Assembly: GCF_042879035.1 (NCBI RefSeq)
Contig: NZ_JBIAOU010000009.1
Location: 131,518 to 195,517 of the forward strand
DNA from: Rhodococcus_G sp042879035
GTDB taxonomy: Bacteria; Actinomycetota; Actinomycetes; Mycobacteriales; Mycobacteriaceae
Direction: 5' to 3'
Length of the DNA: 64,000 bases
The position numbers and the translations under genes are program-made. Under the pieces are notes generated by a model. It worked only from the letters and a program-made list of their open reading frames with translations, made no database searches and was not told the origin of the DNA. Below are positions 26,389-35,221 of the stretch, piece after piece; the stretch's first letter is position 1; every line of letters begins with the position of its first letter.

Positions 26389-28572
26389 GTGAGCTCCTCG
26401 CCCGCCGCGACCGCCGACCCGAACACGCCCTCGGACGACCCGGGTGGCGAGGGACCGGCGCGCAAACGGCGACGCCGCCGCCGGATCGCGTGGGCCGCGC
26501 TCGCGGTGGTGATGCTGCTGCTGGTGCTGCCCGCCGCGGTGTTCGCGGTCGCCTACATGCGGGCAGTGGTGCCGAGACCGGCGGACATGCGCACCAACCA
26601 GGTTGCCACCATCGTCGCCGCGGACGGCTCACCGATCACGAAAGTCGTTCCACCCGAGGGTAACCGGACCGACGTCCCGATCGATCAGATTCCGGAGCAC
26701 GTGCGGACGGCCGTGCTCTCCGCCGAGGACCGCGACTTCTACTCCAATCCCGGCTTCTCCGTCAGCGGATTCGCCCGCGCGGCCCGCGACAACGTCCTCG
26801 GCAAGGACAGCGCCGGTGGCGGCTCGACCATCACCCAGCAGTACGTGAAGAACACCCTCGTCGGAGCCGACCGCAACGTCGTCCGCAAGATGTGGGAACT
26901 GGTGATCTCGTCGAAGATGGCGCGGCAGTGGTCGAAGGACGACATCCTCGCCGCCTACCTCAACACCATCTACTTCGGTCGCGGCGCCTACGGCATCGCG
27001 GCGGCGTCCACGGCGTTCTTCGGCAAGCCGGTCGGTGACCTCACGGTCGCCGAAGGCGCGATGCTCGCCGCGGTCATCCAGAGTCCCTCGTCCCTCGACC
27101 CGGAGACCAACCCCGTGGCGGCGCGGGCCCGGTGGGCGTACGTGCTCGACGGCATGGTCACGATGGGCGTGCTCTCCGCCGAGGACCGTGCCGCGCAGGA
27201 GTTCCCGCTCCCCCGGCCCCTCGCCGAACTCGACGACGTCGGTGCCGCCCGAGGTCCGGAAGGCCTGATCCGTGCGCGTGTGCTCGAGGAGTTGGCCGCG
27301 TCGGGCATCAGCGGGCAGGAACTCAACACCGAGGGCCTGCAGATCACCACGACGATCGACCCCGTGGCCCAGGCCGCTGCGATCGACGCCGTGACCGAGA
27401 CGCTCGACGGGCAGCCCCCGGAACTGCGCACCGCGGTGGTCTCGATCGACCCCCGCACCGGGGCCGTGCGGGCCTACTACGGCGGTGCCGACGGCGCCGG
27501 GTTCGACTTCGCGCAGGCGCCCCTGCAGACCGGATCCGCGTTCAAGGTGTTCGGGCTCGCCGCCCTGCTCGACTCGGGGAAGGGACTGCAGACGACGTTC
27601 AACTCGGCGCCCCTGACGGTCGGCGGCGTCACCATCACCAACGTCGGCGGCGAGTCGTGCGGCACCTGCACCATCGCCGAGGCGCTCAAGAGGTCGCTGA
27701 ACACCAGCTTCTACCGCATGACGCTGTCGCTCGAGGACGGCCCGCAGAAGATCGCCGACATCGCGCACGCCGCGGGGATCCCACTGCACATCCCGGGTGT
27801 CGAGGGTGTCAGCCTCAGCCAGGACGGCGGGCCACCGGAGAACGGAATCGTGCTGGGCCAGTACCAGACCCGGGTGATCGACATGGCGTCCGCCTACGCG
27901 ACGATGGCCGCGTCGGGGGTGTACCGGGCGCCGTACCTCGTGCAGCGGGCCGTCACCGCCGACGGTCGGGTACTGCTGGACCGCGCGCCCGATCCCGGCG
28001 AGCAGCGCATCCCCGCACCGGTCGCCGACAACCTCACACAGGCCATGATGCCGATCGCGGCCTACTCCAACGGGCACGCCCTCGCGGGTGGCCGCCCCTC
28101 GGCGGCGAAGACGGGGACCGCGCAACTCGGCGACACCGGACTGAACAAGGACGCGTGGATGGTCGGGTACACGCCCTCGCTGTCGACCGCGGTGTGGGTC
28201 GGCACCGAGCAGGCGCAGTCGATCGTGACCCGGTGGGGCGGGTCGATCTACGGGTCGGGGCTGCCGTCCGACATCTGGAAGGCGACGATGGACGGCGCAC
28301 TCGAGGACACCGACCGGGAATCGTTCCCCTGGCCGAAACCCATTGGGGGACAGGCCGGTGTGCCGGCGAACTCCGGGGCGACCGGAGGCACGTCGACGGC
28401 CCGGGCGCCCGCGGCCGCGACCCCCGAGCCGCCCGCACCGGTGGCGACGGTGCCGGAGGTGGCCCCACAGCCCGCCTCTCCGGCTCCCATCCGGGTGCCG
28501 ATACCGGTCGTGCCCCCGGTACCGCGTTCGGTGGAGATCCTGCCCGGCGTCGTGATCCCCCTGCCGGGTTGA
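26389..28572 (+). CDS. Bifunctional class A penicillin-binding protein (PonA-like)
   Basis: A 727-residue membrane-anchored peptidoglycan synthase. A basic N-terminus (RKRRRRRR) and one helix (about 30-55) precede a GT51 glycosyltransferase with the catalytic EDRDFYSNPGFS near 110 and GGSTITQQYVKN near 145. The transpeptidase has the S-x-x-K nucleophile in TGSAFKVFG near 385, SLN near 440 and KTGTAQ near 570. A Pro/Ala-rich tail ends in EILPGVVIPLPG. The GTG at 26389 is favoured by AGGAG seven bases upstream. It is a close paralog of the PBP at 35758, with a shorter cytoplasmic head. Confidence 0.93.
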   Translation: MSSSPAATADPNTPSDDPGGEGPARKRRRRRRIAWAALAVVMLLLVLPAAVFAVAYMRAVVPRPADMRTNQVATIVAADGSPITKVVPPEGNRTDVPIDQIPEHVRTAVLSAEDRDFYSNPGFSVSGFARAARDNVLGKDSAGGGSTITQQYVKNTLVGADRNVVRKMWELVISSKMARQWSKDDILAAYLNTIYFGRGAYGIAAASTAFFGKPVGDLTVAEGAMLAAVIQSPSSLDPETNPVAARARWAYVLDGMVTMGVLSAEDRAAQEFPLPRPLAELDDVGAARGPEGLIRARVLEELAASGISGQELNTEGLQITTTIDPVAQAAAIDAVTETLDGQPPELRTAVVSIDPRTGAVRAYYGGADGAGFDFAQAPLQTGSAFKVFGLAALLDSGKGLQTTFNSAPLTVGGVTITNVGGESCGTCTIAEALKRSLNTSFYRMTLSLEDGPQKIADIAHAAGIPLHIPGVEGVSLSQDGGPPENGIVLGQYQTRVIDMASAYATMAASGVYRAPYLVQRAVTADGRVLLDRAPDPGEQRIPAPVADNLTQAMMPIAAYSNGHALAGGRPSAAKTGTAQLGDTGLNKDAWMVGYTPSLSTAVWVGTEQAQSIVTRWGGSIYGSGLPSDIWKATMDGALEDTDRESFPWPKPIGGQAGVPANSGATGGTSTARAPAAATPEPPAPVATVPEVAPQPASPAPIRVPIPVVPPVPRSVEILPGVVIPLPG

Positions 28573-28663
28573 CCGCGTGTACCGACGAGTGGTCGCACCC
28601 CATTCGGGCCCGACTCACTGCAGCGGCGGTCCCGCGAAACGGGTTCGCCTCCCCCGAAGGAGG

Positions 28664-29611
28664 TCAGGAGGCTGGGACCACCGGCGGTAGCTGCCAGGTG
28701 CCGCCAAGGACCGACGCGCGGGGACGGTAGAGGCGGACGAGGAAATTCCAGTCCTCAGGGGTCGGGATGACGTTCGACGTGCCCTCGGGAAAGTCGCCGA
28801 ACCGCACCGTCACCGAGCCGTCGGCATTCGGGTCCGCAGTGATGTTGTTGATGCTGTAGGCGTTTCGCGGGTTCTTCTCGAAGAAGCCCTCCGCGTTGTA
28901 GACCGAGATCGACCAGAACCCGTCCACCGGAACGTCCCGGAGCGTGATCTCCTGGTTGCCGTTCGTCGACGTCGGGACGACGCCGATGTAGGAGGCCTCG
29001 TCGCTGGGCAGGCCACCCCAACCGGCAGCGGTGCCGAGAAGGTGACGGATCGGGTCGACCTGCTCGGGCCGCCCGAACGTCGAGTCGAAACCGGTCAGCC
29101 CCGCGGCCAGTGTCAACAGCGCCTCACGCGTGGCGTCCAGGCTGGCGACGTCGTAGTCGGGGGAGACGAACGGCTGCGCGGACGCGGCGGTGATCGCGAG
29201 CTGATCCTGCACGGCTGCGACCGCCGCGAGGTCGCCGGGCAGGGCGGGGTCGACGAGCGTGCGCACCGCGACCACCACGTGGCGGGTGCCGAAGTCGGCG
29301 GCCCGCAGTTCGTACTTCCCCGCATCGTGGAAGATCGCCCCCACGTAGTGGTCCTGGTTGACGACCATCGCCGACAGGTACCGGTCGCCGTGGTCGGGGA
29401 TCGTCAGCGTCGCGCCGTCCACGACGTCGACGACCGCGAAGCTGTACAGCGTGTCCCGGTTCAACCGGATGACGGTCTGGTGGTCGATGGACGCGGGTTC
29501 GCGGTTGTGCGCGAAGGTGTTCACGGCACCGGCATCGCGCTGCAGGTCCGCGAACATGCGGTCCGTCTCGGCTCGCACGAAGTTGTCGACGTTGACGTGG
29601 ATGCTCACCAT
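28664..29611 (-). CDS. DUF1254/DUF1214-type protein
   Basis: A 315-residue protein with the two-part DUF1254/DUF1214 architecture. The N-terminal part carries NREPASIDHQTVIRLNRDTLYS (about 34-55), typical of DUF1254. The C-terminal part has VPVDGFWSISVYNAEGFF and the ending NWNFLVRLYRP-like strand, typical of DUF1214. No signal peptide is seen, although many relatives are exported. Biochemical function is unknown. The ATG at 29611 has AAGGA upstream. It converges with the PBP gene across 91 bp, where a short CCTCC/GGAGG hairpin (28650-28665) overlaps the stop. Confidence 0.82.
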   Translation of the reverse strand: MVSIHVNVDNFVRAETDRMFADLQRDAGAVNTFAHNREPASIDHQTVIRLNRDTLYSFAVVDVVDGATLTIPDHGDRYLSAMVVNQDHYVGAIFHDAGKYELRAADFGTRHVVVAVRTLVDPALPGDLAAVAAVQDQLAITAASAQPFVSPDYDVASLDATREALLTLAAGLTGFDSTFGRPEQVDPIRHLLGTAAGWGGLPSDEASYIGVVPTSTNGNQEITLRDVPVDGFWSISVYNAEGFFEKNPRNAYSINNITADPNADGSVTVRFGDFPEGTSNVIPTPEDWNFLVRLYRPRASVLGGTWQLPPVVPAS

Positions 29612-29878
29612 GGGAGTCCTTCGTTCGGTTCTTCCGGTACCTGGGTGCACCCCGGGGCGGGCGTGGGTCGAGGCGCACGGTCAGACTCTCACGAGGGCGG
29701 CCACATTTCCGGGCGCCGCGTCGCAGAATCATCCCTTGCGGGTGACCCCTGTGCCGTGCACGGCCGATCACGAACCCGCTCGGGGACGACCGGTGATGCC
29801 GAAGCGTGCGCTCCACTACGGTTGCGGCGAGGCGTTCGAGCAGGTCGAACCGATCGACACCGGAACGAGGGGAGCGCA

Positions 29879-30640
29879 GTGGGCACGAGCACGACGCGAC
29901 AGAACATTCTCATCACGGGCGCCAGTTCGGGCCTCGGACGTGGCATGGCACGGGAATTCGCCGCGCGGGGGCGCAATCTCGCCCTCGCCGCCCGCCGCGT
30001 CGAGCGGCTCGAGGAACTGCGCGACGAGCTGCTCGCCGCGCACCCGCGGATCACCGTCGCGATCCGCGCACTCGACGTGAACCGGCACGACGACGTGTTC
30101 ACCGTGTTCAGGGCGTTCGACGAGGAACTCGGCGGCCTCGATCGGGTGATCGTCAACGCCGGCCTCGGCAAGGGACAACCGTTGGGCACCGGGTACTTTC
30201 GGGCCAACTCCGCGACCGCGACAACCAATTTCCTCGGCGCGCTCGCGCAGAGCGAAGCGGCGCTGGAGCTGTTCCGGCCCAGGAATGCCGGACACCTGGT
30301 GCTGGTCTCGTCCGTGAGCGCGGTTCGTGGCATGCCGCGCAACCTGACCACCTACGCGGCGTCGAAGGCGGCGGTCGCCGCGCTGGGGGAGGGGATGCGG
30401 GCCGACCTGGCGAAGACGGGGATCGGTGTCAGCACCGTCTTCCCGGGTTTCATCCGCTCGGAGATCAACGAGAACGTGAAGAAGGTGCCGTTCATCGTCG
30501 ACACCGAAACCGGTTGCCGCGCATTGGTGAGGGCGATCGAGAAGGAACCCGCCAAGGCGTACGTCCCGGCCTGGCCGTGGCTGCCGATCGCCACCGCCAT
30601 GAGGGTGCTGCCGCTGTCGGTGGTGTCCCGCGTCGTCTGA
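29879..30640 (+). CDS. Short-chain dehydrogenase/reductase
   Basis: A 253-residue SDR with TGASSGLGRGMA near 14-25, VNAGLGKG near 91-98, the catalytic S-x(n)-YAASK (near 139-160), and a C-terminal extension with a hydrophobic stretch (AWPWLPIATAM) typical of membrane-associated actinobacterial SDRs. The GTG at 29879 has GAGGGGAG upstream. It converges on the inositol-phosphate synthase gene across two strong hairpins. Substrate unknown; a lipid or steroid ketone is possible. Confidence 0.87.
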   Translation: MGTSTTRQNILITGASSGLGRGMAREFAARGRNLALAARRVERLEELRDELLAAHPRITVAIRALDVNRHDDVFTVFRAFDEELGGLDRVIVNAGLGKGQPLGTGYFRANSATATTNFLGALAQSEAALELFRPRNAGHLVLVSSVSAVRGMPRNLTTYAASKAAVAALGEGMRADLAKTGIGVSTVFPGFIRSEINENVKKVPFIVDTETGCRALVRAIEKEPAKAYVPAWPWLPIATAMRVLPLSVVSRVV

Positions 30641-30641
30641 C

Positions 30642-30685
30642 CCGTGAGTCCTTTCGGCCCGCGAGAGGACCAAGAGGACTCACGG
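30642..30685. terminator. Bidirectional terminator-like hairpin
   Basis: CCGTGAGTCCT pairs perfectly with AGGACTCACGG (11 bp, 22-nt loop), directly after the SDR stop. It lies between convergent genes. There is no U-tract, which is normal for GC-rich actinomycetes. Confidence 0.6.
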
Positions 30686-30700
30686 TCCCAGGACGCCGGT

Positions 30701-30733
30701 GGCGGTGGGCGAGTTCGTGACTCGCCCACCGCC
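30701..30733. terminator. Second hairpin between convergent genes
   Basis: GGCGGTGGGCGAGT and ACTCGCCCACCGCC form a perfect 14-bp stem with a 5-nt loop. It sits 24 bp beyond the 3' end of the minus-strand ino1 gene and is its likely terminator. Confidence 0.7.
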
Positions 30734-30756
30734 GCGGGTGGGATCTTCGACGAGGA

Positions 30757-31851
30757 TCAGGCCTCGATGATGAAGGCCTCGAGCTCGGTGCGGGCCTTGT
30801 CGTCGGCCATCTGGACCGGCGGGGACTTCATCAGGTACGCCGACGCGGGCAGGATCGGGCCGCCGAGGCCGCGGTCCTTGGCGATCTTCGCCGCGCGGAT
30901 CGCGTCGATGATGATGCCGGCCGAGTTGGGGGAGTCCCACACCTCGAGCTTGTACTCCAGGTTCAGCGGGGCGTCACCGAACGCGCGACCCTCGAGGCGG
31001 ACGTACGCCCACTTGCGGTCGTCGAGCCACTCCACGTAGTCCGAGGGACCGATGTGGACGTTGCGGTCGTGCACCTTGCCGGACAGCGGGCCGTTGAGGT
31101 TCGAGGTGACGGCCTGCGTCTTCGACACCTTCTTCGACTCCAGGCGCTCACGCTCGAGCATGTTCTTGAAGTCCATGTTGCCGCCGACGTTGAGCTGGTA
31201 CGTGCGGTCGAGCACCACGCCGCGGTCCTCGAACAGCTTCGCCATCACGCGGTGGGTGATGGTGGCGCCGACCTGGGACTTGATGTCGTCACCGACGATC
31301 GGGACGCCCGCTGCGCGGAACTTCTCGGCCCACTCCGGGTCGGACGCGATGAACACGGGCAGCGCGTTGACGAACGCGACACCGGCGTCGATCGCGCACT
31401 GCGCGTAGAACTTGTCGGCCTCCTCGGAGCCCACCGGCAGGTAGGAGACGAGAACGTCGACCTGCGCGTCCTTCAGAGCCTTGACGACGTCGACGGGCTC
31501 GGCGTCGGAGACCTCGATGGTCTGCGCGTAGTACTTGCCGATGCCGTCGAGGGTCGGGCCGCGCTGGACGGGGACGTCGAGTGGCGGCACGTCGGCGATC
31601 TTGATGGTGTTGTTCTCGCTGGCGAGGATCGCCTCGGACAGGTCGAACCCGACCTTCTTGGCGTCGACGTCGAACGCGGCGACGAACTGCACGTCGCGCA
31701 CGTGGTACTGGCCGAACTTGACGTGCATCAGACCGGGGACGGTCGAGCTCTCGTCCGCATCCTTGTAGTACTGGACGCCCTGGACCAGGGACGAGGCACA
31801 GTTCCCCACGCCCACAATGGCCACGCGCACCGCGGTGCTGTTCTCACCCAT
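30757..31851 (-). CDS. ino1: Inositol-3-phosphate synthase
   Basis: A 364-residue NAD-dependent enzyme that converts glucose 6-phosphate to 1D-myo-inositol 3-phosphate, the first step for phosphatidylinositol, mannosides and mycothiol. The N-terminal dinucleotide loop VGVGNCASSLVQG is at residues 14-26. The long substrate domain has the family phrases SYLPVGSEEADKFYAQ, GDDIKSQVGATITHR and LNVGGNMDFKNM. It is the actinobacterial short form. It overlaps the upstream PadR gene by 8 bp (translational coupling) in the same arrangement as Rv0046c-Rv0047c. Confidence 0.96.
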   Translation of the reverse strand: MGENSTAVRVAIVGVGNCASSLVQGVQYYKDADESSTVPGLMHVKFGQYHVRDVQFVAAFDVDAKKVGFDLSEAILASENNTIKIADVPPLDVPVQRGPTLDGIGKYYAQTIEVSDAEPVDVVKALKDAQVDVLVSYLPVGSEEADKFYAQCAIDAGVAFVNALPVFIASDPEWAEKFRAAGVPIVGDDIKSQVGATITHRVMAKLFEDRGVVLDRTYQLNVGGNMDFKNMLERERLESKKVSKTQAVTSNLNGPLSGKVHDRNVHIGPSDYVEWLDDRKWAYVRLEGRAFGDAPLNLEYKLEVWDSPNSAGIIIDAIRAAKIAKDRGLGGPILPASAYLMKSPPVQMADDKARTELEAFIIEA

Positions 31852-32404
31852 GGTCGGGTTCTCCTTCTTTCTTCGGTGACGCTGTTGGTGTTTGCTCGGC
31901 AGCGATCAGCTCGTTGAGCCACCGCACTTCACGCTCGCTCGACTCGAGCCCGAGTTGATGGAGCTGGCGGGTGTAGCGGTCCAGTGAGCCACTGGCCCGC
32001 CCGATCGCGTCGCGGAGCCCTTCCCGGCGCTCCTCGACCTGACGGCGACGACCTTCGAGGATCCGCATCCGCGCTTCCGCGGGGGTGCGGCTGAAGAAGG
32101 CGAGGTGCACCCCGAAGCCGTCGTCGGTGTAGTTCTGCGGTCCGGTGTCGGCCACCAGTTCGGTGAACCGCTGCCGGCCCTTGTCGGTCAGCTGGTAGAC
32201 GCGGCGGGCGCGGCGCTTGACCGTCCCGTCCGGACCGACGTCCTCGGCGATCAGCCCGTCGGCCTGCATGCGGCGCAGCGTCGGGTAGAGCGATCCGTAG
32301 GAGAAGGCGCGGAACGCTCCCAGGAGGCCGGTCAGCCGCTTACGCAGCTCGTATCCGTGCATGGGCGACTCGAGGAGCAGCCCGAGAATCGCCAGCTCGA
32401 GCAT
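31844..32404 (-). CDS. PadR-family transcriptional regulator
   Basis: A 186-residue regulator. The PadR winged helix spans residues 1-85, with the opening LELAILGLLLESPMHGYELRKRL and the wing around RRARRVYQLTDKGR. The C-terminal helical half (about 100-175) is the PadR C-domain for dimerisation. It is the first gene of the ino1 operon and overlaps it by 8 bp. A perfect 17-bp palindrome 53 bp upstream is the probable autoregulatory operator, so the protein is likely the local regulator of inositol synthesis. Confidence 0.92.
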   Translation of the reverse strand: MLELAILGLLLESPMHGYELRKRLTGLLGAFRAFSYGSLYPTLRRMQADGLIAEDVGPDGTVKRRARRVYQLTDKGRQRFTELVADTGPQNYTDDGFGVHLAFFSRTPAEARMRILEGRRRQVEERREGLRDAIGRASGSLDRYTRQLHQLGLESSEREVRWLNELIAAEQTPTASPKKEGEPDHG

Positions 32405-32457
32405 CCGTGTGCACCTCCCCTGTCGTCCAAACCTAACCGCATGATGCGACCACCAAC

Positions 32458-32474
32458 TATATCGCAGCGATATA
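32458..32474. promoter_or_regulatory. PadR operator candidate overlapping the padR-ino1 promoter
   Basis: TATATCGC-A-GCGATATA is a perfect 17-bp palindrome and one of the most AT-rich sites in the window. Read on the minus strand its end contains TATAGT, a possible -10 element. A bound PadR dimer would cover the promoter of padR-ino1. Confidence 0.6.
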
Positions 32475-32552
32475 AACGGGCGCAGGGAGCTGGTCTGTTA
32501 CCCACGCCACTGTGGGGCGGGCTGTGCAGGCGTGGAACGGCGCGGCGACGCG

Positions 32553-33380
32553 TCAGTCGGTGGGCAGGTTGACCTCGAGGACCTCGCCGTCGAACCCGGC
32601 GACCATGTACGTCGAGTTCTCGAACGCATCCGTGACGTAGATGGAGACCACCGGTTCGGTGACCCGCTCGTTCGTGTCGTACTCGAACCGGATCTGGCTG
32701 ACCTCGCCGTCGGGCATCCGCAGCGTCTCGGGCGCACCGGAGACCAGCGGGGCGATCGCGGCGAGGTCGACCGCACCGAGATCCAACGTCGGGGTGTCCC
32801 TCGACCGGGACGAGTCACTCCCGAACGAGTCGAACTCCCCGTCGTACGTGTAGTCGAGGTACCTGGTCGGGTCGGTGTCCGACTGCCGGTCGACAGACGC
32901 GTGCTCCGGGAACAGCAGAACCTCGTCGGCGACCGTGTCCCCGAAGTGTGCGCGGTAGTCGTCGACGAAGTGCCGGACACCGTCGCCCGTCGTGAGCATG
33001 GGGACCGCCGCCGACGACGACGAGAATCCGCCTCCGTCCGAGCACGATCCGGCCAGCGCCCCGACAACGGCCGCGACCGCGACGATCCCGGCGCCCACGG
33101 CCCACCGCCGGCCGCCGCCGGGCTGCCGCTCACGTGGACGACGATCCGGCCGGACCACGGCCGACTCGTCGTAGCGCGAGGGAATCTGCAGGTCGTCGAC
33201 CAATTTCCCCAGCTGCTCGAAGGTGGCGGCCTTCATCGCCCGGGCGGTGCGGGTGGCGTGCTCGGCCTCCGTCAGCTGTCCTTCCGCGAACGCGGTGTCG
33301 AGCAGACCGCACATCTCGACGCGGTCGGTGTCCCGCGCGCGCAGCTTCATCCGAGTCGTCTTCATCCGAGTCGTCGCCAC
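32553..33380 (-). CDS. DUF1707 membrane-anchored protein, paralog 3
   Basis: A 275-residue protein. Residues about 10-65 form a DUF1707 domain (RARDTDRVEMCGLLDTAFAEGQL ... LVDDLQ). One membrane helix is near 95-112, and an outer domain of about 150 residues follows (FVDDYRAHFGDTV ... VVSIYVTDAFENSTYMVAGFDGEV). The second and third codons region holds a small internal repeat (TTRMK). The GTG start has GGGAG upstream, overlapping the preceding stop. It is the last of three tandem paralogs spaced by 9 bp. Function unknown; position matches Rv0048c. Confidence 0.85.
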   Translation of the reverse strand: MATTRMKTTRMKLRARDTDRVEMCGLLDTAFAEGQLTEAEHATRTARAMKAATFEQLGKLVDDLQIPSRYDESAVVRPDRRPRERQPGGGRRWAVGAGIVAVAAVVGALAGSCSDGGGFSSSSAAVPMLTTGDGVRHFVDDYRAHFGDTVADEVLLFPEHASVDRQSDTDPTRYLDYTYDGEFDSFGSDSSRSRDTPTLDLGAVDLAAIAPLVSGAPETLRMPDGEVSQIRFEYDTNERVTEPVVSIYVTDAFENSTYMVAGFDGEVLEVNLPTD

Positions 33381-33389
33381 CGGTGCTCC

Positions 33390-34241
33390 CTACTGTCCGA
33401 ACGGGTAGGCGCGCTGCACCTCGCCGGCCAGGCTCGCCGTGAGGTATCCGCTCTCGCTGAAGTCGTTGCCGACGTAGACACTGATGGCGGGCCCGTACCG
33501 GCCGTCGGGCTCGACGGAGAAATAGCTGATCGTGCCGCCCGGCACGTTCAGCAGGGCCGGCGCCTCCGCGAGCACCCGGGCGAGGCCCGCCTGGTCGACG
33601 TCGGCGAGGTCCACCGTCGGTGTGTCAATCCTGCGCGTCATCGGGTCGCCGGAGGGCTCGAAGCCGTACCGGTAGCTGTAGTCGATCTGGCGATTCGGCT
33701 CGCGGGGCAGCGCGCGGGTGACACTGGCGTGCACGTCGTGGAGGTAGAGCTCGTCGACGACGGTGTCGCCGAACTCGGCGCGGTAGTCGTCGACGAACTG
33801 CGCGAACCCCTCGGCGGTCGAGAGCACCGGCGTCGGGATCACGCGTGGCGGAAGTGCATCGAGGGCTCCGGCCACGGCCGCGGCCGGAGCCGGGCTCGCC
33901 GGGACGTCGTCGTCGCGGCCGACGAACCAGAAGGCGGCGATCGCGGCCACGAGCGCGGCGCCCGCGGTCCCGGCGAGGAAGCGTCGAGCGCGGGCCGCGG
34001 GATCGACGGGTGCCGGGCTGCCCGGGATCGACGTGGTCGGTCGCGGCGGCTCCGCGTCCTGCAGGTCCTCGACCAGTGCCTCCAGGTCGCCCAGGGTCCT
34101 GGCGTCGGCGAGCAGGTCGGCCCGCAGGTCGTGCTCGGCCACGTCGAGCTGACCGTCGGCGTAGGCGGCCTCCAGGAGTGTGAGCACAGCGGCTCGGTCG
34201 GCGTTGGTCGCGCGGGTCGACGATGGGTACGGACGGGCCAC
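33390..34241 (-). CDS. DUF1707 membrane-anchored protein, paralog 2
   Basis: A 283-residue paralog with the same plan: an N-terminal DUF1707 domain (RATNADRAAVLTLLEAAYADGQL ... LVEDLQ), a Pro-rich linker, one membrane helix near 90-108, and an outer domain with FVDDYRAEFGDTVVDELYLHD and ISVYVGNDFSESGYLTASL. The GTG start overlaps a TAGGA site made from the previous gene's stop. It is the middle gene of the three-gene operon. Confidence 0.85.
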   Translation of the reverse strand: MARPYPSSTRATNADRAAVLTLLEAAYADGQLDVAEHDLRADLLADARTLGDLEALVEDLQDAEPPRPTTSIPGSPAPVDPAARARRFLAGTAGAALVAAIAAFWFVGRDDDVPASPAPAAAVAGALDALPPRVIPTPVLSTAEGFAQFVDDYRAEFGDTVVDELYLHDVHASVTRALPREPNRQIDYSYRYGFEPSGDPMTRRIDTPTVDLADVDQAGLARVLAEAPALLNVPGGTISYFSVEPDGRYGPAISVYVGNDFSESGYLTASLAGEVQRAYPFGQ

Positions 34242-34250
34242 GGCGGAATC

Positions 34251-35084
34251 CTAGTTCGCTCGAATCGCCTGCGCGCCGCCGCCGTCGAGCCCCGCGACGA
34301 CGTAACCGACCGCCCGGTCGCCCTCCAGGACGTAGACGGTGACCGTCGGCCGGCCCGAATCGGCGACCAGGACGTGCTCGACACTCCCGGCCGGCGCACC
34401 GACGAGCGTCGGGGCCTCGGCAATCAGCCGCGCGACGGCCGCGGCGTCCACCCGTGCCAGGTCCACCGCGGTGGTCCGCGGCGACGTCGGTTCGGTCCCG
34501 GTCGGTTCGAACTGCTCGGCCAGTTCGTAGGCGTCGACGCGTCCGGAGACTCCCGCGGTGGCGCGGGTGACGCGCACCCCGTCCGGATACAGCGCGAGCG
34601 ACGTGACCGTGGTGTCGCCGAACCGGTGCCGGTAGCGGGCGACGACCGCGTCGATGCCGGACTCGGTGAACGGGTCGACGGGTGTCGTGAGGTCCGGCGG
34701 CGCATCGGGCGTCGCATCGACGTCGACGGACGATGCCGGCGACGTGGGTGTGGCGTCCGGTTCCCGGTCGAGGAGGGTCAGTGCGGCGACTCCCACGGCG
34801 AGGACGACAGCCGCGACCGCGGCCGCGGCGACGAGCCGACCCCGGTTCGAACGGCGACCGACGGGGTGCGTATCCGCCACCGAGGCGGGCAACTGGAGAT
34901 CCGACGTCAGATTCCGGAGTTCGCCGAGAGTGTCCGCGGTCGCGGCCTGCGCGATGCGGTCGTGGTACTCGCCGGCGCCCAGCTGGCCCTCCGCGTAGGC
35001 GGCCTCGAGAAGCCAACGGGCGTTCGTGCGGTCGACGTCCCGGGCCCGGGTCGAATCGCGCTGCGGTGGCACCTTCGGAATCAT
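34251..35084 (-). CDS. DUF1707 membrane-anchored protein, paralog 1
   Basis: A 277-residue paralog: DUF1707 domain (RARDVDRTNARWLLEAAYAEGQL ... LTSDLQ), one membrane helix near 83-102, a Thr/Pro/Asp-rich linker, and the outer domain (VVARYRHRFGDTTVTSLALY ... TVYVLEGDRAVGYVVAGLDG). I chose the ATG at 35084, placing the DUF1707 domain near the N-terminus; a longer frame to 35207 is mostly low-complexity. First gene of the tandem set, divergent from the DUF5318 gene. Confidence 0.83.
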   Translation of the reverse strand: MIPKVPPQRDSTRARDVDRTNARWLLEAAYAEGQLGAGEYHDRIAQAATADTLGELRNLTSDLQLPASVADTHPVGRRSNRGRLVAAAAVAAVVLAVGVAALTLLDREPDATPTSPASSVDVDATPDAPPDLTTPVDPFTESGIDAVVARYRHRFGDTTVTSLALYPDGVRVTRATAGVSGRVDAYELAEQFEPTGTEPTSPRTTAVDLARVDAAAVARLIAEAPTLVGAPAGSVEHVLVADSGRPTVTVYVLEGDRAVGYVVAGLDGGGAQAIRAN

Positions 35085-35221
35085 AGGGGCGACCGTCGTC
35101 GGCAGAGTGTGTGGACCGTCACTCGTATTCGTCGGCTTCTTCGGCGTTTCGCCAGGCGCGTCGCGGTGAATCGGTCGGACGACCCGAGACCGGGCGGCCC
35201 CGCCCACGTACTCTGGTCAAC

